Source of the DNA: Dokdonella_A sp937902695
GTDB lineage: Bacteria > Pseudomonadota > Gammaproteobacteria > Xanthomonadales > Rhodanobacteraceae
NCBI GenBank assembly: GCA_048498135.1
Contig: JBEHYO010000019.1
Location: forward strand, 1-44,322
Direction of reading: 5' to 3'
Length of the DNA: 44,322 nt
The notes beneath the pieces are model-generated. The model saw only the letters and a program-made list of their open reading frames with translations, did not search any database and was not told where the DNA came from. The position numbers and the translations under genes were made by a program. Positions 1-8,516 of the stretch are shown piece by piece (the first letter of the stretch is position 1; every line of letters starts with the position of its first letter).

Positions 1-626
1 GCGGGATTCGCGCGCATCGCCGCCTTGACCTTCGCGATGACGTCGCCGGTCGGCATGAAATCGCCGGGCGCCGGCACGAGCGCGCCGAGCACGTTCGGGA
101 AGTAATGGTCGAATGCGGCGCGGAGCGCGAAATCGCGCTGCATCAGGCGATCGCTCGGCTCGAGCGCGCCGCAGAGCGAGAGCGCGCCGGCGTAGACATC
201 CGGCCGGCTCTCGATCGTCATCGCCGTCAGCGTGCCGCCCATCGACATGCCGCTGAGCAGCGTCTGTTTCGGCGCACCGTGTTTCGCGATGAACGCCTTG
301 CGCAGGCGCTCGGTGTCGGCCGCGCCTTCGGCGACCGCCCAGCCCGTCGCCGAGTAGGCGGACTGGATCACCGCGAAGCCTCGCCGCAGCATGCCATCGA
401 ACATCGGCGAGATGCGCTCGTCGTTCGTCCAGGCGACCGGCGTGACGGCGTAGCCGTGGTAGAAGACGACGAGGTTCCTGTTCCAGTCCTTGGGAATGTC
501 GATGCGATACGCGGCGCCCCCGAGCGTGCCCATCTCGGTCGTCGCGGCGACCGGCGCGGGCGCGCGTGCCAGCGCAGCGGTCGCGCATGCGAACGCAACG
601 CACGCGGCGAGCGCGCGCGCAATCAC
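1..626 (-). CDS. Exported alpha/beta hydrolase (partial, C-terminus beyond window)
   Basis: Reading the minus strand from a GTG at 626-624 gives 208 codons without a stop, running off the left edge. The N-terminus looks like a signal peptide (hydrophobic residues 1-20, then a small-residue cleavage region near ALARA). HGYA at about 57-60 fits an oxyanion-hole HG motif, and GMSMGG at about 126-131 fits the nucleophile elbow GxSxGG, making Ser128 the probable catalytic serine. The acid and histidine would lie outside the window. The fold is that of secreted serine hydrolases (esterase or peptidase-like); the substrate cannot be told. The GTG overlaps the TGA of the upstream yceH gene (GTGA at 626-623), which suggests translational coupling and supports this start. 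No ATG lies in the signal-peptide region. Confidence 0.8.
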   Translation of the reverse strand, partial: MIARALAACVAFACATAALARAPAPVAATTEMGTLGGAAYRIDIPKDWNRNLVVFYHGYAVTPVAWTNDERISPMFDGMLRRGFAVIQSAYSATGWAVAEGAADTERLRKAFIAKHGAPKQTLLSGMSMGGTLTAMTIESRPDVYAGALSLCGALEPSDRLMQRDFALRAAFDHYFPNVLGALVPAPGDFMPTGDVIAKVKAAMRANP

Positions 627-1306
627 GGCGCCTGCCCGGATTCGACGCGCGATCGCAGCGCCGCCAGCGCCTCCTTCAGCGCGGCGACTTCGCTTTCCAG
701 CGCCTCGACGCGCGCGTCGAGACCGCCTTCGCTTGCCCGCGCGACTGGCGCAGCGGCGGCATGCGCGGCGACGTCGACAGGTCCGCCGACGAGGTGCAGG
801 TAGCGATCCTCGCGCTGGCCCGCTCCGCGCGGGATGCGCACGACGAGCGCGGGCTCGCGCTGGATGAGCCGGTCGAGCGTGTCGCGCACGTCGTCGAGGC
901 TCGGGAAATCGGCCAGGCGCTCGGTGCGTGTAAACAGCTCGCCCAGCGTCTGCGCGCCGCGCAAGAGCAGCGCGCACAGCACGGCGCGCTGGCGCGCGGT
1001 GACGCCGTAGGCCGCGTCGAAGCGGTGCTCGTAGCGCAGCACGCGTTGCGATGACGGCGCGACCTTGACGAGCCCGCGCTCCTCCATGCGCCGCAGCGTG
1101 TTCGCGACGGCGCCGGGATCGAGGTGCATGACCGGATCGCGGCTCGTCTTCTGGTTGCACGCGGCGACGAGCGCGTTCAGCGTCAGCGGATAGACCTCCG
1201 GCGTGATCGCGGCCTTCTCGATCAGGCAGCCGAGGATGCGGCTTTCGACGGCGTCGAGCTCGGGGAATGCGGCAGCGGGCGCTGCGGCGTCGGATTCGGG
1301 GATCAA
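623..1306 (-). CDS. yceH: YceH family protein (DUF480/UPF0502)
   Basis: The protein has 227 residues, usual for the family. After about 15 variable residues comes the conserved DUF480 core: LDAVESRILGCLIEKA, then PLTLNALVAACNQKTSRDP, then VLCALLLRGAQTLGELFTRTERL. This region forms tandem winged-helix domains in known members. The C-terminal 40 residues (ALESEVAALKEALAALRSR) form a predicted coiled coil, also typical. The family is widespread in gammaproteobacteria and its biochemical role is unsettled; the winged helices suggest nucleic-acid binding, but I see no direct evidence. The stop overlaps the GTG start of the downstream exported hydrolase. Confidence 0.92.
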   Translation of the reverse strand: MIPESDAAAPAAAFPELDAVESRILGCLIEKAAITPEVYPLTLNALVAACNQKTSRDPVMHLDPGAVANTLRRMEERGLVKVAPSSQRVLRYEHRFDAAYGVTARQRAVLCALLLRGAQTLGELFTRTERLADFPSLDDVRDTLDRLIQREPALVVRIPRGAGQREDRYLHLVGGPVDVAAHAAAAPVARASEGGLDARVEALESEVAALKEALAALRSRVESGQAP

Positions 1307-1350
1307 GGGATGCGCGCCGGAACGGGGTGGCGCGAGTGTAAGCGATGTCG

Positions 1351-1400
1351 CGGCCGACGCCGCTCCTGCACGAGATTCGATACAGGAGCGGCGTCAGCCG
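1351..1400. repeat. REP-like inverted repeat between yceH and the TonB receptor
   Basis: Arms 1351-1368 and 1383-1400 are 18 bp each with one mismatch, separated by a 14-base loop. The right half, ACAGGAGCGGCGTCAGCCG, resembles the Xanthomonadales/Pseudomonas REP consensus GTAGGAGCGGCTTCAGCCGCGA and the REP at 38398-38442. It starts 16 bases past the TAA of the receptor gene (1416-1418) and could also end its transcript, but no T-tract follows the stem on the minus strand. Confidence 0.7.
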
Positions 1401-1415
1401 AGATCGGGCTCTGCC

Positions 1416-3665
1416 TTAGAAATCGTACGCGGCGCCGACGTAGAACGTGCGGCCATTCGCCGGATCGATGCCGTTCGAGAAGACGCGGTTGTAGTACTTC
1501 CTGTCGAACAGGTTCGAGACGCCGCCGAGCAGGCGCACCTGCGGGAGCACCCACCAGTCGCCGGAGAAATCGGCGACGGTGTACGACGGCACCTTCGCCG
1601 GAATCAGCACGATCGGGTTAGCACCGGTCGAAAGCGACGGCTTGTTCGAGTCCTGGAAGTACTGGCTGTCGACGGTCACGACCGAGAGCGCGAGCTTGAG
1701 CTTCTTGTCCTCGCGGTACGCGACGCCGGCACGCAGAAGGTAATCGGGCGAGAACGCCGGCTTGTTGCCGACCTTCACGTTCGGATTGCGCGTCGAGGTG
1801 AACTCCGCGTTGAGGAGCTGCAGGTTCGCGAACACCGAGAAATGCTGGCTCGTGTGCACGTCCCGCGCGGCGAGGAAGTCGTAGTCGATCTGGCCTTCGA
1901 AGCCGCGGTGGCGCGTGTCGCCGGTGTTGACGTTGATCGTGTTGCCCGGAGGAGCGTCGGGGCCGGCGGGCTGGCTCTCGATGCGGTCCTTCACGTTGAC
2001 CCAGAACAGGCTCGCGTCGTAGAAGAGCCCGTCGGCCGGCGTGCCGTGCACGCCCGCTTCCCATGACACGACGTGCGTCGGATCGGGATTGTTGAGCGTC
2101 GGATCGAGCGCGCCGAACGGCGAGCCGATGTCGAAGTAGCGCACCGGACGCCAGCCCTGCGAGACGTTGAAATACGTCTCGTTGCCGCGGCCGAAGTCGT
2201 TGCCGGCGCCGATGCCGAACAGCGGCACGAAATGATCGACCGAGCGGTCGACCAGCGCCGACGGCGGACGCGGCGTGTGGATTTCCTCGTCGATGTCGAC
2301 GTTTTCCTTTTCGAGGCGCACCGAAGGCACGAGGTGCCAGCCGCCTTCGAAGCGGAACACGTTCTCGGCGAACAGCGCGCCGTAGTCGGTCGAGCGCTGC
2401 TGGCGGAAGTTCTCGCACGAAGTCTGCGTCGTCGACCGACACGGATCGCCGAAGCGGTCGTAGCGATCCGGGGAGAGGTTGTCCTCGGCCCACTGACGGA
2501 ACGGCGCATCGGAGTGGTAGTACACGCCGCCGACCGTGAACGCATTGCCGCCGCCCCAGTGGTTGACGTAGCGCACGTCGAGGCCCGAGAAGCGGAACTG
2601 CTCGTCCTGCAGAGTGGACGTGATCGGCACCGGCGATTGCGGCGGCGGCCGGCCTTGCGAGCGCGAGGCCTGGTCCTGATAGCCCGACCAGAGCTTGGCG
2701 ACGACTTCCGAATCGGGCGTGAGGTTCTGCGTGTGCGTCAGGCTCGCGACGTAGCGATCGGTCCAGAGCCGGTTGAACGGCGTCGTGGTCTGTTCGTTGT
2801 CGGCGTTGAACTGCTGGATGTTGAGCTTGCCGGGATCGCCCGTGTTGAGCATGTAGGCGTGGAAGTCGAACGCGGTGTAGGCGTCGTCGTTCCAGCGATG
2901 GCCCAGATGGAAATCGGCGCCCTTGAGGCGCGAGTCGCCGTTGTCGCGCTCGCCGTCGTTCTTGCGATAGTGCGCGTCGACGAGGTAATCCCAGTCGCCG
3001 TTCGTGCCGGAGAGCTCGTTGAACGTGCCGAACATGCCGTTGCTGCCGACGACGTTCTCGGTGTAGCCGGCGAGCTCGCGGTCGGCGACGGGCTTCCTGC
3101 TGATCAGGTTGATGACCGGCGGCGGTTCGGGCCCGTACAGCAGCGAGCTGCCGCCGCGGATCAGCTGCACTTCGCCGAGCGTCTGCGGCAGCGGGAACGT
3201 GTAGATCGTCGGGAAGCCGATCCAGTCGCCCTCGAGCGGAATGCCGTCGAGCATGACCGTGACGAACTCCGACTCCTGCGGATTGCCGATGCCGCGGTAC
3301 GAAAGATTCAGCTGGCCCGGGCTCTGCTGCTCGGAGTAGTAGATGCCCGGCGTCTGCGCGAAGACTTCGCGCAGGTTGTTGTCGACGATCGTCGGGACGT
3401 TGTCGAGCTTCGTGATCGAGGTCTTCTTGGTGACCGTGATCAGCGGCCCGTCGACCTCCTTCATGATGTGCTGCAGCTTCGGGCGCGTGTCGTCCTGACG
3501 GCGCTCGCGCACCTCGACCCGCGGCAGCTCGGTCGGAGTGCCCTGATCGGCCTCTGCAACCTGGGCCTGATCGGGCGAGCTCGCCTCGTCGGCGGGCGCC
3601 GCGATCGCGAGGCAGTTGGCGATGGCGAGCGCAATCGCGCCCGGCACGATGGCAATCGTTTTCAT
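1416..3665 (-). CDS. TonB-dependent outer-membrane receptor, FecA-like
   Basis: The protein has 749 residues from the ATG at 3665. A signal peptide covers about residues 1-24 (MKTIAIVPGAIALAIANCLA...). A plug domain follows (about 70-205) with the signatures VDNNLREVFAQTPGI, LSYRGIGNPQESEF, VMLDGIPLEGDW and LIRGGSSLLYGPEPPPVINL. The rest is the 22-strand barrel, ending in GRTFYVGAAYDF with the terminal aromatic residue needed for barrel assembly. A possible TonB box is LPRVEVRE near 47-54. Plug features match the ferric-dicitrate (FecA) type, but substrate cannot be read from sequence and no sigma/anti-sigma pair lies beside it. An upstream in-frame ATG at 3749 would put 28 basic residues before the signal peptide, so I use the inner start. 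No clear Fur box is visible upstream. Confidence 0.92.
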   Translation of the reverse strand: MKTIAIVPGAIALAIANCLAIAAPADEASSPDQAQVAEADQGTPTELPRVEVRERRQDDTRPKLQHIMKEVDGPLITVTKKTSITKLDNVPTIVDNNLREVFAQTPGIYYSEQQSPGQLNLSYRGIGNPQESEFVTVMLDGIPLEGDWIGFPTIYTFPLPQTLGEVQLIRGGSSLLYGPEPPPVINLISRKPVADRELAGYTENVVGSNGMFGTFNELSGTNGDWDYLVDAHYRKNDGERDNGDSRLKGADFHLGHRWNDDAYTAFDFHAYMLNTGDPGKLNIQQFNADNEQTTTPFNRLWTDRYVASLTHTQNLTPDSEVVAKLWSGYQDQASRSQGRPPPQSPVPITSTLQDEQFRFSGLDVRYVNHWGGGNAFTVGGVYYHSDAPFRQWAEDNLSPDRYDRFGDPCRSTTQTSCENFRQQRSTDYGALFAENVFRFEGGWHLVPSVRLEKENVDIDEEIHTPRPPSALVDRSVDHFVPLFGIGAGNDFGRGNETYFNVSQGWRPVRYFDIGSPFGALDPTLNNPDPTHVVSWEAGVHGTPADGLFYDASLFWVNVKDRIESQPAGPDAPPGNTINVNTGDTRHRGFEGQIDYDFLAARDVHTSQHFSVFANLQLLNAEFTSTRNPNVKVGNKPAFSPDYLLRAGVAYREDKKLKLALSVVTVDSQYFQDSNKPSLSTGANPIVLIPAKVPSYTVADFSGDWWVLPQVRLLGGVSNLFDRKYYNRVFSNGIDPANGRTFYVGAAYDF

Positions 3666-4000
3666 TCTATGGGCGTCCTCGGGGCTGGCGCCGCTCCCCC
3701 CTTGGGCACGGCGCAACGGCGTTTTGTGCCAGCCGCGCGCGGATTTCACTACCGACAGGCGGCCTAGGTCTGAAGACGCATGCCCCTGCGACTTCCGATC
3801 TATTCACCGTGCGGGATCGCGCCTGAAGCGGGTTCGCAGCGCGCCGGACGCGACCGTCAAGCGTTCGGCCGATCCATCTTTACGAGACTTTACCTGTGTA
3901 AGAAGCGGTTCCGCGCGCCCATCCGCGGACGCGCGGAGCCGCACGCACCGGCGTGCGTGCCCACCCCTGGCGGAGCGCGCGCCCGAAAACGCGCGAACGG
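3666..4000. other. Intergenic region, receptor leader and GC-rich hairpin
   Basis: These 335 bases separate two minus-strand genes and hold no convincing reading frame. On the minus strand, about 150 bases above the receptor ATG, a TTGACG is the only -35-like hexamer I see, with no good -10 at 17 bases. A perfect hairpin (GCACGCAC, loop CGGC, GTGCGTGC) lies at 3941-3960, about 40 bases beyond the stop of the LVIVD gene. It has no U-tract, so its role as terminator is uncertain. Confidence 0.4.
3941..3960 (-). terminator. Possible terminator hairpin downstream of the LVIVD gene
   Basis: A perfect 8-bp stem with a four-base loop lies 41 bases past the TAG at 4001-4003. Its position fits the end of the LVIVD transcript. 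It lacks the T-run of an intrinsic terminator, so this is a weak call. Confidence 0.3.
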
Positions 4001-5977
4001 CTACGGTTCGAAGCCGCTCGAGAAGATGCGGTCGGCGACGGCGCCGGCATCGAAGAGGAACGTGCCCGCCTCGCCCGCGAACGCGAGGATGCGTCCCGCC
4101 GGATCGCGCGCCAGCGAGCGCACCGCGTAGCCCGTTTCGTGTCGCACCGTCTGCACCGGATGCGCCGGGTCGCTGATGTCCACTTCGTCGACGCCGTATT
4201 CGTTGCCGACATAGGCGGTCTCGCCGTCGACGATGACCGCGTACGCCGTGTTGAAATCCGGGAGCTGCGTGCTGCCCGGCAGCGCGACGCTGCCGATCAG
4301 GACCGGATTGGCCTTGTCGGTCGTGTCGACGATGCGCAGCGCATTGGCGAAGCTCTCGTCCGACGCGCAGGCGACATACGCCGTGTTGCCGTCGGCCGAA
4401 ACGTCGATGCCGTTCGCATACGGACAACCGGTATCCTGCCCGACGAGCGTCGGCGAGGACGCATTCGAGACATCGACGACGCGCAGCCCGCCGTCGCCGA
4501 AGTCGGCGCCGTCGACCAGATACGCGTAGTTACCGCGCACGGTGAGGCCGTAGGTCTGGCTCGTCGTCAGCGAGCCGAGCTCGCTCGGCGCTGTCGGATC
4601 GGATACGTCGAGGATCCTGAAGATGCCGCCGTTCGTCGTGCTCGCCACGTAGACGCGATCGCCGTGTGCCTCGATCGTGCTCGCAAACGGGAACTCGAAG
4701 CGTCCGAGCTCGGCCGGCGCCGCGGGATCCGAAAGATCGACGATCAGCACGCCGTAGCCCCACGCCGAGAGATAGGCGCGGCCGCCGTCGACCGAGATGT
4801 CCTCCATGTCGCGCGCGGCCGGATCGAACGGAAGATCCGCGTCGTAGCGCCCGACCGCATCGAACGAAGGCAGCGCCGACGCCGAAAGGCCGTAGGCTTC
4901 CTCGGCGAAATACGCATGCGTCGCATCGAAGTCGCCGGCGTGCACGGCGACGCCGAACGGCAGCGCGAACTCTGACGCGAGCGTCGGATTCTGCGCGTCG
5001 GCGACGTCGAGCACGAGCCCGCGATCGGTGTGCGTCAGGATCACCGGACCGAACGGCGCATCGACGACCTGATCGGGCAGGAACGCATCCATCGCGACCG
5101 TGCGGACCAGCGCGGGCGCGGCCGGCGTCGTGAAATCCCAGACCTGGATGCCGCTCGCGCCGACGAGATAGAGCGTGTTGCCGTCGCGGATCGCCTGGGT
5201 GGCTTCGTCGATCGCGGTCGAGAACACTTCCTGGATATTGGTCGGATCGGACAGATCGTAAACCTGGAGCTCGATGCCGACGCCGAGCGCATAGCCGTCG
5301 GTGAGCACGGCGCGCAGCACGGTCGAGCCGTCGAGCGACGTCTGCCCGGCGAGCACCGGCGCCGCGGGATCCGAGAGATCGATGACATCGACGTTGCGTC
5401 CGCCGATGAAGCTCGTGCCGGTCGCGAGCAGCGTGTTGCCGAACGTCGCCATCGCGTCGAACTCGAAGACGCCGTCGACGGTGCCGACGAACGTCGGGTT
5501 CAGCGCATCGGTCGCGTCGAGCACGACGAGGCCGTTGTCGGCGTCGCCGACGTAAACGTAATTGCCGCTCGCCGCGAGGCCCGACGGGCGCTTGAAGTCC
5601 GAGGCGATGTAGTCGTCGATCTCGGCGACGGCCGTGGGGTGCGCCGGATCGTTCAACGCATAGACGGTGAGGCCGCCCGTGTCCGACGGGGTGTTCCAGG
5701 CCGCATAGAGGTAATCGCCGACCATCGTCAGCGCGCGGATCGGCCCCTGCGCCGGCGCGGCGGCGCTCCTGCCTTCATAGACCGGGTTCGCCGGATCGGT
5801 CATGTTCCAGACCGACAGCGTCGCGCCGGTGCCGACATAGAGATAGCCGCCCTGCGCGACCGGCGGCGACAGCGCGCCGCCCCCCGCATCGACCGGCGTG
5901 AGATTCGCGGCGCAGACGCTCGCCGAGGCGACAAGACCGGCGAGCAGCGCACCAACCAAACGAGCGAACTTCGTCAT
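4001..5977 (-). CDS. Secreted LVIVD-repeat beta-propeller-like protein with DRIFxxGF tail
   Basis: The protein has 658 residues from the ATG at 5977, which is preceded by AAGGA seven bases upstream. Signal peptide at 1-23 (MTKFARLVGALLAGLVASASVCA). The mature part carries about a dozen repeats of some 50 residues with the LVIVD signature (PF08309-like): VWNMTDPANPVYEGR, VLDATDALNPTFVGT, VIDLSDPAAPVLAGQ, IVDLSDPAAPAELGRF, ILDVSDPTAPSELGSL, VVDVSNASSPTLVGQ, IVDTTDKANPVLIGS, EVDISDPAHPVQTVR. These repeats are thought to form beta-propellers on secreted or surface proteins; binding partners are generally unknown. The protein ends ADRIFSSGFEP, matching the tail of the BNR-repeat protein at 20423-22765. 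The upstream gene in the same direction is a CadC-like regulator whose stop lies 133 bases away. Confidence 0.9.
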   Translation of the reverse strand: MTKFARLVGALLAGLVASASVCAANLTPVDAGGGALSPPVAQGGYLYVGTGATLSVWNMTDPANPVYEGRSAAAPAQGPIRALTMVGDYLYAAWNTPSDTGGLTVYALNDPAHPTAVAEIDDYIASDFKRPSGLAASGNYVYVGDADNGLVVLDATDALNPTFVGTVDGVFEFDAMATFGNTLLATGTSFIGGRNVDVIDLSDPAAPVLAGQTSLDGSTVLRAVLTDGYALGVGIELQVYDLSDPTNIQEVFSTAIDEATQAIRDGNTLYLVGASGIQVWDFTTPAAPALVRTVAMDAFLPDQVVDAPFGPVILTHTDRGLVLDVADAQNPTLASEFALPFGVAVHAGDFDATHAYFAEEAYGLSASALPSFDAVGRYDADLPFDPAARDMEDISVDGGRAYLSAWGYGVLIVDLSDPAAPAELGRFEFPFASTIEAHGDRVYVASTTNGGIFRILDVSDPTAPSELGSLTTSQTYGLTVRGNYAYLVDGADFGDGGLRVVDVSNASSPTLVGQDTGCPYANGIDVSADGNTAYVACASDESFANALRIVDTTDKANPVLIGSVALPGSTQLPDFNTAYAVIVDGETAYVGNEYGVDEVDISDPAHPVQTVRHETGYAVRSLARDPAGRILAFAGEAGTFLFDAGAVADRIFSSGFEP

Positions 5978-6110
5978 CGGGAATCCTTGCAGAGACAAAA
6001 GGCGACCGGCGCCGCGACGGCGCGAGCTGCGCGCGATTATCGCGTCGGAACAGCAGCTTGCACATGCGCTATCGATGTGATTTCGATGTTCGCGCGATGC
6101 GGCGCGGCGC

Positions 6111-8492
6111 TCAGCGTGGCGTGGAATCGCCCTGCGGCGACGTGCCGGCAGCTTCAGGCAGCGCGCCGTCGCCGGCGAGGCGCGTCGCGGAAGCGAGCGC
6201 CTTCTGCTCGGCATCGGGCCGATCGAGCGCGCGATAGAGTCTGACCTGCGCCCACGCCGCACGAAGGTCGCGGTCGGCGAACGGCGCGAGGCGGCCGGCG
6301 ACCGCGCGCGCTTCGTCGAGATGGCTCGCCGCGATCAACGCGTCGATGTAGGGCGCGCCGACCGCGACGATAGCATCCGGTACGTTGAGCTTCTCCGCGC
6401 GTTGCAGCGCGGCCGCGAATCCCTGCAGTGCCGCATCGCGGCGACCCTCGGCGGCGGCCTGCTCGGCGTCGCCGATCGCGGCGACGACCGCGACCGCTTC
6501 GTCGGCCGCCGTCGCGGCCTCCTCATGCAGCCGCGCGGCCAGTTCCGTCGCATGCACGGCATCGCCGCGCTGCCGTGACACGCTCGCGCCAAGCAGCAGC
6601 GTTTTCGCGTAGAGGCCCTTGTCGGCATCGCGCAGTGCGGCGGTCGCCGATGCGTCGACCAGGCGCGCCGCGCCGGCGTAATCGCCGCGCGCGGCGGCAA
6701 TGCGGGCTGCGACGGCCTCGACCGCGAGGCGCACCGCGGCGTCGCGCTTCGGATCGGATTCGGCACGCACGCGCTCGACGAGCAGCGATGCATCGCGCAG
6801 CCGCCCGTTTGCCGCCAGCGCCTCGATGCGCGCCCGCACGGCATTCCAGCGCATGCGCGGGTTGCTCGTGCCGGATTCGGGCGGCCAGAAGCGGTCCGTC
6901 GTCGCGAGCGCCGCAACCGGGTCGAGCAGCGCGCGCTCGGCCGACGCGAGCGCGACGAGCGCATAGACGCGTCCCTCGCGCGCGCCGAGCTTCTCGAAGC
7001 GGTCGGCCGCATTCCTCAGGATCGGCACCGCGTCGGCCGGTCGATGCCGCATGGCCTGGAAATCGCCGAGGTTGACGTCGACCTGCGCAACGCCGAGCGG
7101 ATCGCCCGCCGTCTCGAGCTCGATGCGCGCGCGGCCGAGATCGGCCGACGCCTCGTCGAAGCGCCCGCGCGTCGCGAGCACGACGCCGCGGCCGAGATAC
7201 GCGATGCCGAGCGCCTCCGGATCCTTCGCGTCGGCGCGCAGCGCGATCGCCTCCGCGTACGCCTCGTCGGCGCGGTCGAACTGGTTGCGGCGCACGTGCG
7301 AGGACGCCAGCGTGATCAGGGCCCGCGCGCGAAGTGCCGCATCGCGCTTCGGGTCGAGGCGGTCGATCAGCGCCACGAGGCGCTTTTCGACGGCCTCGTA
7401 GTCGCCGGCGCGAAGCTCGATCTGCGCCATGCGCTGCTGCACGCGCGGCGCGGCGCGCAGTTCCGGCGGCGCCGCCTCGATGAGCTTGCGCGCGTCGTCG
7501 AGCTGGTCGGCGAGCATGGCGGCGCCCGAGCGCTGCAGCAGATCGTCGAGGCCCGGCACCGCGTCATCGGGCGTCGAGGGCGTGAGGCCGATCTTCGCGA
7601 CGAGTCGTTTCGACGCTTCTCGTGCCGCCGCGATCGGATCGGCCGCGTCGGCCTCGGCATCGACCGCGCGCTGCATGCCGCTCGCCTCGAGCTTCACGGT
7701 CCAGCGCCCGTTCTCGAGTGTTACGCGCGGCAAGACACGCAGCGCGGCGATCTGTCCGAGCGACGGATCGGCGAGCAACGCATCGCCGCTCGCCGCTGCG
7801 CGCTGCTTCAGAATCGCGACGACGCTCTCGCTGGGGACGGTCACGAGCGAGCCGCTGCGCAGGCGGTTTGCGACGAGATCCATGACCCCGAAGCGCAGCC
7901 ATTTCCAGTCGTCCGGCGCATCGATCTCCGCCGGCAGCACGAGCGCCGGCAGCGCCGGCTCCTTGGGCGATCCGGGCGTGGCGACGCCGGCTATGCTCGG
8001 CGCGACATCGTCGCGACGCGTGCCCAGGCGCCACGCGACCGCGAGCGCAACGATGACGGCGACGAGCGCCGCGCCGACCGCGATCCGGCGCCTGCGCGCC
8101 GAGGTTCGGCGAGCGATCGCCGTGCCGGGCTCGGGCGCAGCGTGTGCCGGGACGTCCGCGGCCCGCGCCTCGTCGTCGGCGTCGAGGGCGCCGGCCCATC
8201 GGTAACCGAAGCGCGGCACGGTGCGGATCCACTCCGACCCTGCGCCGCCGAGCGCGCGCCGGATCTTCAGGATCGTGTGGTTCAGGAGCGCCTCGCTGAC
8301 GTCGGCGCGCCCCCAGACTGCCGCGATCAGCTCGTCGCGCCCGACCGCGCGGTCGCGATGTGCGATCAGGTAGATGAGGCAGTCGAACGCACGCGCGGGC
8401 AGCTCGATCACCCGCGTGCCGTCGCTGAGCTCGCGCGTCGCCGCCGAGACGCGAAAACGCCCGAACCGGTAATTGCTGCCTGCCATCCGCAT
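6111..8492 (-). CDS. CadC-type membrane-bound winged-helix regulator with TPR-like periplasmic domain
   Basis: The protein has 793 residues. Residues about 7-102 form an OmpR/CadC-type winged helix (LPARAFDCLIYLIAHRDRAVGRDELIAAVWG; LLNHTILKIRRALGG; IRTVPRFGYRW). A proline/alanine linker and a basic stretch (RRTSARRRR) precede one membrane span at about 137-155. The remaining 630 residues are predicted periplasmic and strongly helical, with TPR-like pairs such as ALGIAYLGRGVVLATRGRFDEAS and PLGVAQVDVNLGDFQA. This layout matches the one-component CadC/ToxR class, where the periplasmic domain senses a signal and the cytoplasmic winged helix binds DNA. The signal and target are unknown; the LVIVD gene downstream is one candidate. 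ATGs at 8492 and 8486 are both possible starts, two codons apart. Confidence 0.88.
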   Translation of the reverse strand: MRMAGSNYRFGRFRVSAATRELSDGTRVIELPARAFDCLIYLIAHRDRAVGRDELIAAVWGRADVSEALLNHTILKIRRALGGAGSEWIRTVPRFGYRWAGALDADDEARAADVPAHAAPEPGTAIARRTSARRRRIAVGAALVAVIVALAVAWRLGTRRDDVAPSIAGVATPGSPKEPALPALVLPAEIDAPDDWKWLRFGVMDLVANRLRSGSLVTVPSESVVAILKQRAAASGDALLADPSLGQIAALRVLPRVTLENGRWTVKLEASGMQRAVDAEADAADPIAAAREASKRLVAKIGLTPSTPDDAVPGLDDLLQRSGAAMLADQLDDARKLIEAAPPELRAAPRVQQRMAQIELRAGDYEAVEKRLVALIDRLDPKRDAALRARALITLASSHVRRNQFDRADEAYAEAIALRADAKDPEALGIAYLGRGVVLATRGRFDEASADLGRARIELETAGDPLGVAQVDVNLGDFQAMRHRPADAVPILRNAADRFEKLGAREGRVYALVALASAERALLDPVAALATTDRFWPPESGTSNPRMRWNAVRARIEALAANGRLRDASLLVERVRAESDPKRDAAVRLAVEAVAARIAAARGDYAGAARLVDASATAALRDADKGLYAKTLLLGASVSRQRGDAVHATELAARLHEEAATAADEAVAVVAAIGDAEQAAAEGRRDAALQGFAAALQRAEKLNVPDAIVAVGAPYIDALIAASHLDEARAVAGRLAPFADRDLRAAWAQVRLYRALDRPDAEQKALASATRLAGDGALPEAAGTSPQGDSTPR

Positions 8493-8516
8493 AGTCTACG
8501 TGCCGTGCGGGGCGCT

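Noticed and set aside
2073..3767. Plus-strand frame of 564 codons
   Set aside because: It is antisense to the TonB receptor and has no recognisable motif; the receptor frame has plug and barrel features throughout.
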